This document shows positions 1-8,723 of a DNA stretch of 64,000 nt, in pieces (position 1 is the stretch's first letter; every line of letters begins with the position of its first letter). The position numbers were made by a program, and so were the translations under genes. The notes under the pieces were generated by a model. The model was not told the origin of the DNA. It saw only the letters and a list, made by a program, of their open reading frames with translations, and did no database searches. Where the stretch lies: positions 97,638-161,637 of the forward strand of contig NZ_BJZT01000002.1 of assembly GCF_007992175.1 (NCBI RefSeq). The letters are read 5' to 3'. Origin of the DNA: Methylobacterium haplocladii (GTDB lineage Bacteria; Pseudomonadota; Alphaproteobacteria; Rhizobiales; Beijerinckiaceae).

Positions 1-339
1 CGGGCCGTTTCCGGCCTGAAGCAGGCACGCGCGCTGATCGGCCAGAGCCTCGACCGGTACGAGGCCGCCTCCGGCGATCCCGCCGCCCTGTCGGCGATGG
101 ATTTTCAGACGGCCATCACGATGCTCAAGGTCGAGGTTTCGGAACTCGCCGTCACCACGGTGATGAGCGCGATGCGCGCCAACGGCCTCGCCGGCTACCG
201 GCAGGACGGCGCCTTCACCGTCGGCCGCCACCTGCGCGACGTCCTCTCCGCGCCGATCATGATCCACAACGACCGGATCGTCGCCAACCTCGTCACCGCA
301 ACCCTCATGGCCCCCGTCGCCGCATCGCTGCGCGACTAA
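1..339 (+). CDS. acyl-CoA dehydrogenase, C-terminal end (5' partial)
   Basis: The frame is open from base 1 and stops at 337-339, so only the last 112 residues are present. They match the all-helical C-terminal domain of acyl-CoA dehydrogenases, including the stretch GLAGYRQDG followed by GRHLRDVLSAPIMIHNDR, which in this family lies near the flavin and forms the dimer surface. Only 25 bp separate it from the aminoacyl:carrier-protein ligase, so it heads or belongs to the same operon. Such flavoenzymes can oxidise acyl or aminoacyl groups held as thioesters on carrier proteins, as PltE does with prolyl-S-PltL. That role here is inferred from the neighbours. The N-terminal part and the catalytic glutamate lie outside the window. 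Confidence 0.85.
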   Translation, partial: RAVSGLKQARALIGQSLDRYEAASGDPAALSAMDFQTAITMLKVEVSELAVTTVMSAMRANGLAGYRQDGAFTVGRHLRDVLSAPIMIHNDRIVANLVTATLMAPVAASLRD

Positions 340-364
340 CCCCCTCACGCAAGGATCGACGACG

Positions 365-1297
365 ATGAACATGAACGTCAAAATCGCTCCGGCGGCCCCC
401 ACCGCGACGGACCCGCTCGACGCGCTCTTCGACACGATGTTCCGCCCGATGGATGCGCAGGGCGTCTACGCGCGGACCGGCGCCTACGAGTCGGTGGTGG
501 AGGCACTTGTCGCGCTGATCACCTCGAAGCGCGAGGCGGATACCGAGGTGTTCCGCTTCCCGCCGGTGATGAGCCGGGCGCATCTCGAACGGCACGGCTA
601 TCTCAAGAGCTTCCCGAACCTGCTCGGCTGCGTCTCCTGCCTCGAAGGCAGCGAACAGGAGATCCTGGCCCAGGCCGGTCTCCACGAGAAGGGCGGCGAC
701 TGGACGAGCGGCCTGGAGACCGCCGACCTCGTGCTGACGCCCGCCGCCTGCTACCCGGTCTATCCGATCGCAGCCGCGCGCGGCCCCGTCCCCGCGGCCG
801 GCTATCGCTTCGACGTCGCCTGCGACTGTTTCCGCCGCGAGCCGTCGCCGCATCTCGATCGCCTGCAATCCTTCCGGATGCGCGAATACGTCACGATCGG
901 CACGCCCGAGCAGGTCGCCGAGTTCCGCGAGCGCTGGATCGTTCGTGCCACGGCGCTCGCCGACGAACTCGGCCTCCCCTACACCGTCGAGCAGGCCAGC
1001 GACCCATTCTTCGGCCGGCTCGGCCAGATCAAGGCCTTCAGCCAGCTCGAGGCCGCGCTGAAGTTCGAGCTGCTGATCCCCCTGCGGGGCGAGGCGGCCG
1101 GCACGGCCTGCATGAGCTTCAACTACCACCGCGAGCATTTCGGCACGACCTGGGATCTGCGCCACGCCGACGGCGAGCCGGCCCATACCGGCTGTGTCGC
1201 CTTCGGCATGGACCGCCTCGCGGTGGCGATGTTCGCTACCCACGGCGCCAGCGTCGCCGACTGGCCGCAGGGCGTCCGCACCGCGCTGTCGCTCTAA
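365..1297 (+). CDS. amino acid:[carrier protein] ligase (truncated class II aaRS homologue)
   Basis: This 310-residue protein matches the seryl-tRNA-synthetase-like amino acid:carrier-protein ligases (Bll0957 type). They adenylate a small amino acid and pass it to the phosphopantetheine arm of a carrier protein instead of to tRNA. Class II motif 2 is visible around residues 156-175 (CFRREPSPHLDRLQSFRMRE) and motif 3 around 277-290 (CVAFGMDRL). Cys129, Glu174 and Cys277 sit where the family's zinc ligands are expected. There is no tRNA-binding domain. A carrier protein lies two genes downstream, as in characterised cases. The ATG follows AAGGATCGACGACG closely. Which amino acid is used (Gly or Ala in known members) cannot be read from the sequence. 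Confidence 0.9.
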   Translation: MNMNVKIAPAAPTATDPLDALFDTMFRPMDAQGVYARTGAYESVVEALVALITSKREADTEVFRFPPVMSRAHLERHGYLKSFPNLLGCVSCLEGSEQEILAQAGLHEKGGDWTSGLETADLVLTPAACYPVYPIAAARGPVPAAGYRFDVACDCFRREPSPHLDRLQSFRMREYVTIGTPEQVAEFRERWIVRATALADELGLPYTVEQASDPFFGRLGQIKAFSQLEAALKFELLIPLRGEAAGTACMSFNYHREHFGTTWDLRHADGEPAHTGCVAFGMDRLAVAMFATHGASVADWPQGVRTALSL

Positions 1298-1334
1298 CAC
1301 GACGCGACAAGGCCGCTCGATCGCAGGATCCGTG

Positions 1335-2309
1335 ATGTCCCTCGACCCGTATGTCAGGCGGTTTCTGGACACGCTCGCCATGGGCGGAGCCGGCGCGCCG
1401 AGCGTCGCCGGACGCCGCCAGGGCCAGCGGGTGCTGGCCCGGCTCGCCGGCGTCGAGTCGGCCCCGATCTCCGTGCGGGAGCTGACGCTGCCGCTCTGGT
1501 CCGGCCCGTGCGCGGCACGGCTCTACACGCCGCCGGATGCGGCTGAGCCGGGTCCCGGACTCGTCTTCTTCCACGGCGGCGGGCTCATCGCCGGCGACCT
1601 TGATACGCACGACACCCTCTGCCGCCGCCTGGCGGTCGCGGTGGGGTGCCGGCTCGTATCCGTCGCCTACCGGCTCGCGCCCGAGCACCCTTACCCGGCG
1701 GCGATCGAGGATGCGGTCGCGGCCTTCGTCCACGTCGCGGGCGACGCCGCCGCGTTCGGCATCGATCCCAGCCGTCTCGCCATCGGCGGCGATTCGGCCG
1801 GCGCTGGCCTTGCGGCCCGAGTCTGCCAGGAGTTGCGCGGAAACGGCCTGGCCATCGCGGCGCAGCTGCTGCTCTGCCCGGTGCTCGACCTCCGCTGCGG
1901 GAGCGCCGCGCAGGACGCGTTCGCGACGGGTTACTTCCTCGACGGGCAGACCATGCGCCACGACATCGCCGCGAACGGCGTAGCGCACATGGTCGACGAG
2001 CCGAGGGTCTCCCCACTCCTCGAACCGGATCTTGCCGGCTTGCCCCCAGCCCAGATCCACACCGCCGCCTTCGACATCGTCCGGGATGACGGCGCGGCCT
2101 ATGCCGAACGCCTCCGGCAAGCCGGCATACCGGTCGCGTACACGTGCCATGCCGGCATGATCCACTTTTTTTACGGGCTCGGCCGCCTGATCCCGGCAGC
2201 GCAGCCGATCCTCACCGAGATCGGCGCCGCGTTCGGCGCCCTCCTGCGCGGCGCACCTGCCGAGCAGCCCGACATCGTCCACCCCGAACCGTTGCGGAGA
2301 GCATCATGA
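1335..2309 (+). CDS. alpha/beta hydrolase, hormone-sensitive lipase family
   Basis: This 324-residue esterase-fold protein has the HSL-family oxyanion motif HGGG at 80-83, the nucleophile elbow GDSAG with Ser154, and plausible acid and base residues Asp251 (DIVRDDG) and His277 (GMIHFF). In the operon it could release the product from the carrier protein or hydrolyse an ester, but that is inference. The ATG at 1335 is preferred because the open frame upstream overlaps the end of the ligase gene and reads as out-of-frame sequence. Its stop overlaps the ATG of the carrier-protein gene (ATGA), which implies translational coupling. Confidence 0.88.
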   Translation: MSLDPYVRRFLDTLAMGGAGAPSVAGRRQGQRVLARLAGVESAPISVRELTLPLWSGPCAARLYTPPDAAEPGPGLVFFHGGGLIAGDLDTHDTLCRRLAVAVGCRLVSVAYRLAPEHPYPAAIEDAVAAFVHVAGDAAAFGIDPSRLAIGGDSAGAGLAARVCQELRGNGLAIAAQLLLCPVLDLRCGSAAQDAFATGYFLDGQTMRHDIAANGVAHMVDEPRVSPLLEPDLAGLPPAQIHTAAFDIVRDDGAAYAERLRQAGIPVAYTCHAGMIHFFYGLGRLIPAAQPILTEIGAAFGALLRGAPAEQPDIVHPEPLRRAS

Positions 2310-2563
2310 CCCTGCGTTCGACCGTCATCGCCGAGATCAAGGCCATTACCCGCGATCACGACAAGACCATGCCGCCGCTCACCGACGACATGGTGCTGAT
2401 GGACACCGAGTTCGATTCGCTGTGCTTCGCCCTGTTCGTCGCCCGCATGGAGGATCACCTCGGCGTGGATCCGTTCGGCACCATGGAGGTCGCCGACCTG
2501 CCGGTGACGCTCGGTGACCTCGTCGCGCTCTACGACCGCGCCGCCGTGACGGAAGCGGCCTGA
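2306..2563 (+). CDS. acyl/aminoacyl carrier protein
   Basis: This 85-residue acidic protein is the size of a stand-alone carrier protein. The phosphopantetheine attachment site is Ser38 in the motif FDSLCFAL, at the start of helix 2. Its location between an aminoacyl:carrier-protein ligase and an ANL adenylating enzyme marks it as a dedicated carrier rather than the housekeeping AcpP. The start overlaps the hydrolase stop by 4 bp, and the next gene begins 4 bp after its stop. Confidence 0.92.
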   Translation: MTLRSTVIAEIKAITRDHDKTMPPLTDDMVLMDTEFDSLCFALFVARMEDHLGVDPFGTMEVADLPVTLGDLVALYDRAAVTEAA

Positions 2564-2567
2564 GCCG

Positions 2568-3938
2568 ATGAACCTCCGCGACCGCCTGAGCCGCGCGGGC
2601 ACGCCCCAAAATCTGTTCCTCGCGGACAGGTCCAGCCGCCGGGCTCTACGCGACAGCCTCGATGCGGCGGCCCGCGTCGATGTCGCCGAGCGGCTCGCCG
2701 GGCGTTCGGTTCTGGTCGCCACGGGCGGCCAGATGGCCGCCGCGCTCGCAATGATCGCCCTCGACGGGCTGGTCCGCCGGATGGTGCTCGCGCCACCCGG
2801 CATGACCGCCGAGCAGGTGCCGGGCGTCCTGGCTGATGCCGAGATCGACCTCTGCGTGACCGATGCCGGTTGCCCGTTCCGGGCCGCGCTCGACGGCCTG
2901 CCCTGCATCGAGGCCGCCGACGCTGCCCTGGCCGCCGCGCCGGATGTGCAGCAGCCGACAGAGTGGGTGCTGACCACCTCGGGCACCACCGGCGCGCCGA
3001 AACTCGTCGCGCATACCCTCGAAGGCCTCGCGGGTGGGATCAACACGGCGGCGGCGCCCGATCCCGGCACGGTCTGGAGCACGTTCTACGACATCCGCCG
3101 CTATGGCGGCCTGCAGGTTTTCCTGAGGGCGATCCTCGGCCCGTCGCCGCTGGTGCTGTCCGATCCCGACGAACCAGTGCGCGAGTACATCCTGCGGGCG
3201 GCGGAGGCCGGCGTCACCCATATCCTCGGAACGCCCTCGCATTGGCGGCTGGCGCTGATGAGCACCGCGCTTCCGCACTTGAAAGCCCGCTACCTGCGGC
3301 TTTCGGGAGAAATCGCCGACCAGGCGATTCTCGACCTGCTCCGCGGCGCCTTCCCCGAAGCGCGGATCGCCCATGCCTATGCCTCCACCGAGGGCGGCGT
3401 CGGCTTCACCGTCGAGGACGGACGTGAGGGCTTTCCCGCGGGTCTCGTCGGCGCGCGCACCGGCATCGAGATCGTGGTGCGCGACGACACGCTCCACATC
3501 CGCTCGAACCGCACCGGGCGGCGGTATCTCGGCGAGGGCGCCGCGGCGCTGGCCGATGAGGAGGCGTTCGTCGATACCGGCGATCTCGTCGAGCGGCGCA
3601 GCGACCGCTTCTTCTTCCTCGGACGCCGCAGCGGCATGATCAATGTCGGCGGCGCCAAGGTGCAGCCCGAAGAGGTCGAGACCGTCATCAACGGCCATCC
3701 GCGCGTGTCGATGTCCCGCGTCCGCGCCCGGCCGAACCCGATTCTCGGTGCCGTCGTCGAGGCGGAGATCGTCCTGCGGAGCGATGCCGCCGAGGAGGCC
3801 GACCCGGCTGCGCTCAAGACGGCGATCATCGCCCACTGCCGCCCGCACCTCGCCAAGCACAAGGTCCCCGTGAGCGTGAAGTTCGTTCCCGACCTGCCGC
3901 TCACCGCCGGCGGCAAGCTTCTGCGGAGGGCGCCATGA
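2568..3938 (+). CDS. ANL-superfamily adenylating enzyme (acyl-CoA/acyl-ACP synthetase-like)
   Basis: This 456-residue protein has the standard ANL motifs in order: the P-loop TTSGTTGAPK near residue 135, YASTEGG, the ribose-binding DTGDLV, the hinge and A8 region GGAKVQPEEVE, and a terminal catalytic-lysine motif GGKLLRR. It should activate a carboxylic acid as the acyl-adenylate and transfer it to CoA or the neighbouring carrier protein. It is somewhat shorter than typical members (500-550 residues), with a reduced N-terminal region. It begins 4 bp after the carrier-protein gene, and its TGA overlaps the start of the next gene. Confidence 0.88.
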   Translation: MNLRDRLSRAGTPQNLFLADRSSRRALRDSLDAAARVDVAERLAGRSVLVATGGQMAAALAMIALDGLVRRMVLAPPGMTAEQVPGVLADAEIDLCVTDAGCPFRAALDGLPCIEAADAALAAAPDVQQPTEWVLTTSGTTGAPKLVAHTLEGLAGGINTAAAPDPGTVWSTFYDIRRYGGLQVFLRAILGPSPLVLSDPDEPVREYILRAAEAGVTHILGTPSHWRLALMSTALPHLKARYLRLSGEIADQAILDLLRGAFPEARIAHAYASTEGGVGFTVEDGREGFPAGLVGARTGIEIVVRDDTLHIRSNRTGRRYLGEGAAALADEEAFVDTGDLVERRSDRFFFLGRRSGMINVGGAKVQPEEVETVINGHPRVSMSRVRARPNPILGAVVEAEIVLRSDAAEEADPAALKTAIIAHCRPHLAKHKVPVSVKFVPDLPLTAGGKLLRRAP

Positions 3939-4669
3939 CCGCACTACGCACCGTCATCGTGACAGGGGCGAGCCGCGGCATCGGGCTCGCCATAGCGAGC
4001 ACGCTCGCGGCCGAAGGCTTTCGCGTGGTTGCCGTAGCGCGGCGTTCCTCGGAGGCGTTCGAGGCGGCGGCGGCGGCGGCTCCCGACGGATCGATGCATT
4101 TCACGGCCTGCGACCTTGGAAAGACCGAGGCGCTGCAGCCGCTGGTGCGGGGCATCCGGGCCGAGCACGGCCCGATCTACGGTCTGGTGAACAATGCAGC
4201 GATCGGCACGCCGGGACTCCTCGCGACGATGCCCGACCACGCGGTGGCGGACCTCGTGCACCTCAACACCCTCGCGCCGATGCTGCTGACCAAATACGTC
4301 GTGCGCGGCATGATGGCCTCGGGCAGCGGGCGCATCGTGAGCGTGAGCTCGATCATCGCCTTCACCGGCTACAACGCGCTCTCGGTCTATGCTGCGACGA
4401 AGGCCTCGATGATCGGCTTCACGCGTTCGCTCTCGCGTGAGGTCGGCCGTCTCGGGGTGACGGTCAACGCGGTGGCGCCGGGCTTCATCGAGACCGCGCT
4501 GACCGAGGGCATGGACGAGGCCGAACGCGAGCGTATCGCGAAGCGCAGCGCGCTCCGCCGCCTCGCGGATCCGGACGACGTGGCCAACGCCGTCGCCTAT
4601 CTGTTCTCGGACAAGGCCCGCAACGTCACAGGTACCGTCCTGACCGTGGATGCCGGCAGCACGGCCTGA
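3935..4669 (+). CDS. SDR-family oxidoreductase (3-oxoacyl-ACP reductase-like)
   Basis: This 244-residue classical short-chain dehydrogenase has the cofactor motif TGASRGIG at 10-17, the NNA motif, and the catalytic Tyr152 and Lys156 in YAATK, with the usual upstream serines. FabG-like members reduce 3-ketoacyl thioesters on carrier proteins. As the last gene of this operon it may supply the reductive step. ATGA overlap with the preceding gene supports co-transcription. It ends 3 bp before the convergent gene at 4673. Confidence 0.9.
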   Translation: MTALRTVIVTGASRGIGLAIASTLAAEGFRVVAVARRSSEAFEAAAAAAPDGSMHFTACDLGKTEALQPLVRGIRAEHGPIYGLVNNAAIGTPGLLATMPDHAVADLVHLNTLAPMLLTKYVVRGMMASGSGRIVSVSSIIAFTGYNALSVYAATKASMIGFTRSLSREVGRLGVTVNAVAPGFIETALTEGMDEAERERIAKRSALRRLADPDDVANAVAYLFSDKARNVTGTVLTVDAGSTA

Positions 4670-4672
4670 CCG

Positions 4673-6250
4673 TTAGGTCCTGCGCGGCGGAAACCCCAGG
4701 GCCGGGAACCGCGGCACGCGGGCGGACCCGTCGATGAATTCGAACCCACCGGCCGTGTTCAGCGAGTGAAGCCGGGAGCCGGGCCAGAGCGGGCCGGCCT
4801 CGATCCGCGCAAGGAGGCTCTGCGTAAAGCCGGCATCATCGAGACGGTCGACGATCATCAACCCGAGCGCCGCACCGTAGCCACGGCTGCAATCCTGGAC
4901 CGGACGGATGATCCTGCCGTCGCGAACCATCACGCGGCCGGCCGGCCGGGCCGTGGCGATGTCGATCAGGACCGGATTGGCCCTGTGCGGCGTCCAGGGC
5001 CCGCGAAAATCCGGTGCGCTCCACAGGTAGAGTGCGTCAGAGTAGGAGCCATGGCCGAGCGGAGCCGTCGTCGGGGCTCCGCGCACGGTGGCGAAGAGCC
5101 ACCAGCGGCCCTCGTGCTCGAACAGCGTCGGATCGCTTGCCGCGATCCCGAAGACGAGGGTCGCGTGCTTGACCCAGCCGCCGGGGAAGTCCGTGGCTCG
5201 GTAGAGGTCGATCGTTCCGGCGGCGCAGGACTCGGGTACCATCCAGACCGCGCCGTCCCGCGCGAACACGAACGGGTAGGACAGGTGATGGGGCGTCTCC
5301 AGCACCGGCACCGGGATGCCGACCGGCCCGGTGTCATCGAACGCGACCGCCGAGATCACCCCCTTGGCCGTCGCGTGTGGAAACTCCTCGACGAAGAGCC
5401 AGCAGCGTCCCTCGTGCACGATCGGAAACGGGTCGGCGTAGAACCGCCGCCCATCGTCGGGCAGTTCGTGCCATCCGGACTCGGGGTGCCGCCCCAGCGC
5501 CACGAGATCCGGCCCGTCGAGCCGGCGCCACCCCGTGCGCCAGTGCGGTGAGCGGTAGCCGATGCGGTAGATGTGCTGCAGCGTGGTGCGGGCCGCGATC
5601 CGGACGGCGCGCCGGGCGAAATCGGACATCGTCATTTCCGCAGCGGGGGCAGGCTCCTTCGGCGGAGGGACAAAAGCGGGAGCTCCGCCGTCGAAGGCGG
5701 CTGCGATCAGCATCGCCGTGCGAGCGAGACCGTCCTCGAACATGGTCTGCACGACACCGCGCACCTCGGTTCCGAGGCGGCCTTCGCTGACCACCCGACC
5801 GTCCTCGACGAGGCTCGCAACCGGCAGCCGGCCGGCGAGCAGGGTCGCGAGCAGGGCCGCTTCGCCGGGGCGTCCGTCATAACCGAGCCGCCAGACCCGA
5901 ACGCCGTCGGCCGGGTCCGCATCGCCGTACAGGTCGATCACGAGATCGGGGGTCTCGCCCCTCGGCCGCGTCCAGCCCGCGACCACGGCGGCGGCCGGCG
6001 ACGCGGCCGGCCCGTTATGCGGCAAGCCATGGAACAGGGCTTCGATCCGAAGCAGCATGTCCGCGTTGCGCGGCCATACGGCGGAGCCCGCACGATCGTC
6101 GACCTCGACCCGACAGTCCCGGCGTTCACCGAGGCGCTCGATCAGCGCCGCGTGCCAGCGCCTGGGGCGGCGACCGTCGAGGCGAAGTCTTACGAGCACC
6201 GGGCTTCCTGCATGGCTGTCGGGTTCCGCGTCATCGGTCGTGCCCCACAT
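4673..6250 (-). CDS. GINT1-N-like beta-propeller protein of the exopolysaccharide locus
   Basis: The protein has 525 residues. Its C-terminal half (roughly residues 230-525) contains repeated blade-like patterns (FYADPFPIVHEGRCWLFVEE, SYPFVFARDGAVWMVPES, DPTLFEHEGRWWLFAT) typical of the domain found at the N terminus of plant glucosamine inositolphosphorylceramide transferase 1. That domain is related to five-bladed GH43/62-like propellers. The N-terminal half resembles the partner region often labelled formyltransferase-like. Enzymatic activity is unproven. Position at the edge of a glycosyltransferase/GumC/flippase cluster suggests a part in modifying or assembling the polysaccharide. The ATG at 6250 is the first in frame. 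Confidence 0.6.
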   Translation of the reverse strand: MWGTTDDAEPDSHAGSPVLVRLRLDGRRPRRWHAALIERLGERRDCRVEVDDRAGSAVWPRNADMLLRIEALFHGLPHNGPAASPAAAVVAGWTRPRGETPDLVIDLYGDADPADGVRVWRLGYDGRPGEAALLATLLAGRLPVASLVEDGRVVSEGRLGTEVRGVVQTMFEDGLARTAMLIAAAFDGGAPAFVPPPKEPAPAAEMTMSDFARRAVRIAARTTLQHIYRIGYRSPHWRTGWRRLDGPDLVALGRHPESGWHELPDDGRRFYADPFPIVHEGRCWLFVEEFPHATAKGVISAVAFDDTGPVGIPVPVLETPHHLSYPFVFARDGAVWMVPESCAAGTIDLYRATDFPGGWVKHATLVFGIAASDPTLFEHEGRWWLFATVRGAPTTAPLGHGSYSDALYLWSAPDFRGPWTPHRANPVLIDIATARPAGRVMVRDGRIIRPVQDCSRGYGAALGLMIVDRLDDAGFTQSLLARIEAGPLWPGSRLHSLNTAGGFEFIDGSARVPRFPALGFPPRRT

Positions 6251-6587
6251 CTGCAGGGCACTTGTCCCTACGCCTCGACAGGTCTGACAAGTTGATCCTG
6301 CAAGGAAGGCTTAACCACGCCGGAAGATTTCCCGGATCGGGCGACCCGCGCATCTCCATCTGCGTGATCGTATACTAAGTTTTTTCAGTAAAATATTTCT
6401 TGATGCCACAGACCTGGAGGCACAGCCTCGGAAAAACACGAGAATGAGCAGATGGGCGCTACGGTCGATTAGGTATTGATCACTTAACGTTTCGACCGGA
6501 CCGGCCCCGGGCCGAGCCTTCGGACGCGGCCGAGCCGTCGCGCAGATTTTGCAGACCGGACCGCGGACGAGAGGACGGAGCTCCGCC
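6251..6587. other. divergent intergenic region upstream of the polysaccharide genes
   Basis: No gene is seen in this 337-bp gap between divergently transcribed genes. The stretch 6365-6410 is clearly AT-richer than its surroundings and is the likeliest place for promoters on both strands. I could not assign convincing -35/-10 boxes. Confidence 0.4.
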
Positions 6588-8723
6588 TTGAACCAACAAT
6601 GGCCAAGCGTGAGACAGGGCGAACGTGTTTCGGCGCAGCCGAACATGCTGCTGCCCTATGTCCCGATCCGGCCGAACCATGCGGCAAAGGACACGGCGGC
6701 CGATGTCGGCGACCTGTGGCGCATCATCGTGCGCCGCCGCGGGACCGTGCTGTTCACGACTGCGATCTTTCTCCTCGGCGCGCTGCTCTACAGCCTCCTC
6801 GCCGCTCCCCTGTTTTCCGCTACGTCGCAGCTCCTGATCGACCCGCGCAACCGCCAGGTCGTGAGCCGCGACCTCAACGATAGCGCCGTCGCGCCGGATG
6901 GCGGGGTCACCGTCGTCGAGAGCCAGGTCAAGGTCATCGAGTCGGACTCGGTCCTCCTGCGGGCCATTGCCGAGACCGGACTGGAAGACGATCCCGAATT
7001 CGGTGCTCCGACCCGGGGCCTCGTCCAGGAGACCGTGCAGGGTCTCCAAACGGCGCTGTTCGGCAGCCGCGAGGTCGAGCGGAACCGAAGGACGCTGGCG
7101 CTGCTGAAGCTGCGGCGGAAGCTCGCCGTCAAGCGGGCCGACAAGGTCTTCGTGGTGGACGTGATCGTGACGGTGTCCGATCCCGACAAGGCCGCCCGCA
7201 TCGTCAACGCCATCGCCAAGGCCTATCTCGCCGATCAGGCCGAGGCTCGGTCGAACGCCGCGAACCGCGCCTCCGGGGAGCTGCGCGGTCGTCTCGACAG
7301 CCTGCGCACGGACGTCAATGCGGCGGAGACGCGGCTCGAAGCCTTCAAGGCGGCGAACGGGTTGATCGCGTCGAGCGGCCGCCTCGTCAGCGAGCAGCAA
7401 CTGACCGACAGCAACGCCCGCCTGATCGCGGCCCGCAACCGCATCGCCGAGACGAAGAGCAAGCTCCAGGATCTCCAGGGCGTCCGCGGCGCCGCCTTCG
7501 ACACGAGCGCGCTGCCGGAGGCGATCCAATCGCCGACGATCGAGCGTCTGCGCTCGCAATATTCGGAGCTTGCCAGCAAGGAAGGCGACCTGCGCACCCA
7601 GATGGGCGCCCGCCATCCCTACATGGCCGCCATCCGCACGCAGATGTCGGACGTGAAGCGCCTGATCGACACCGAGCTCGTGCGCATCACCAAGGCGGCA
7701 GAGATCGAGCTTCAGCGCGCGCAGGCCGCCGAGAAGCTGCTCAAGGCGAACCTCACCGAACTGCGCACCGAGTCGGTGCAGACGAGCAAGGCCACCGTCC
7801 AGCTGCGCGAGCTCGAGAGCAGCGTCCAGGCGAGCCGTTCCATCTACGACACCTATCTCGTGCGCTCGCGGGAAATCGCCGAGCAGGCCAATATCGACAC
7901 GGCCAACACCCGGGTGATCACCTGGGCGCAGCCGCCCGAGGAACGCAGCTGGCCGCTGCGCGGGCTGATCCTGTCCGCCGGCCTCATGGCGGGCCTCGGC
8001 ATCGGCGTCGGGCTCGCGATGGTGCGCGAATACGCGCGGCCAGCTTTGCTCTCCCGCCGGCAATGCGAGCGGCTGCTCGGGGCGCCGGTCCTGGCGACCT
8101 TGCCTCGCTCCTTGAACCCTCATGATCCCGCCTGTCAGAAGGAGGCGATCGTCGCCCTCGACACCCTGCGCAGCCAGTTCAGGCCGCCGAACGGGGTCGA
8201 GCGAGCCCTCGTCGTCGTGGTCGTGGCCTCGATCGGCGATGCCGGCGAGCAGCGATCGGTCATCGACGTCCTGTCCGGCACCGCTGCGGCGCGGGGCGAC
8301 AGGGTCCTCGTCGTCGAAGCCGACCTCAACGCCGACGATCTCGGAAAGGGTGGGCTGCTCGAAGTCCTGCGCGGCGAGATGAGCCTCTACGCGGCCATCA
8401 CGACGAACCCGGCCACTGGCGCCCGCTGGCTCGGGATCGGCAACGGCGACAAGCCGGTAAGCGGCGCCTTCGACCGGGCCAATGTCGAACAGTTTTTCGA
8501 CCATGTCGGCGGCCGGTTCGATCTTGTCCTGGTCAATGGCGGGATCCTGCCGGCGAACACACGGATCGCCTCCGTGGTCGGTTCAGCCGACCGCCTGCTC
8601 GTCGTGGCGCGGGCCGGCCGGACCCTGCAGGCCGATCTCACCGATCTCGACCGCGTCGCCTCGGCGATGGGACGGGCGGCGTTCGGCGCCGTGCTCGTGG
8701 ACGATCGGGTCAGGACGCGATGA
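6588..8723 (+). CDS. Wzc/GumC-type polysaccharide co-polymerase with degenerate tyrosine-kinase domain
   Basis: This roughly 711-residue inner-membrane protein has a Wzz-type first membrane segment (about residues 45-70), a long periplasmic coiled-coil region with the family's LRELESSVQASRSIYDTYL pattern, a second membrane segment (LILSAGLMAGLGIGVGLAMV), and a cytoplasmic P-loop-like domain. Such proteins control chain length and export of exopolysaccharide. In the kinase-like domain the Walker A position reads SIGDAGEQRS, without the Gly-Lys-Ser/Thr core, and no tyrosine-rich tail is present, so autokinase activity is unlikely. TTG at 6588 has GGAG seven bases upstream. TTG 6549 or ATG 6645 are alternatives. 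It overlaps the next gene by 4 bp. Confidence 0.85.
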   Translation: MNQQWPSVRQGERVSAQPNMLLPYVPIRPNHAAKDTAADVGDLWRIIVRRRGTVLFTTAIFLLGALLYSLLAAPLFSATSQLLIDPRNRQVVSRDLNDSAVAPDGGVTVVESQVKVIESDSVLLRAIAETGLEDDPEFGAPTRGLVQETVQGLQTALFGSREVERNRRTLALLKLRRKLAVKRADKVFVVDVIVTVSDPDKAARIVNAIAKAYLADQAEARSNAANRASGELRGRLDSLRTDVNAAETRLEAFKAANGLIASSGRLVSEQQLTDSNARLIAARNRIAETKSKLQDLQGVRGAAFDTSALPEAIQSPTIERLRSQYSELASKEGDLRTQMGARHPYMAAIRTQMSDVKRLIDTELVRITKAAEIELQRAQAAEKLLKANLTELRTESVQTSKATVQLRELESSVQASRSIYDTYLVRSREIAEQANIDTANTRVITWAQPPEERSWPLRGLILSAGLMAGLGIGVGLAMVREYARPALLSRRQCERLLGAPVLATLPRSLNPHDPACQKEAIVALDTLRSQFRPPNGVERALVVVVVASIGDAGEQRSVIDVLSGTAAARGDRVLVVEADLNADDLGKGGLLEVLRGEMSLYAAITTNPATGARWLGIGNGDKPVSGAFDRANVEQFFDHVGGRFDLVLVNGGILPANTRIASVVGSADRLLVVARAGRTLQADLTDLDRVASAMGRAAFGAVLVDDRVRTR

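Noticed and set aside
305..1381. 358-residue open frame on the minus strand opposite the aminoacyl:CP ligase
   Set aside because: It is Arg/Ala/Gly-rich and lies fully antisense to a gene with clear motifs, which is the usual high-GC shadow.
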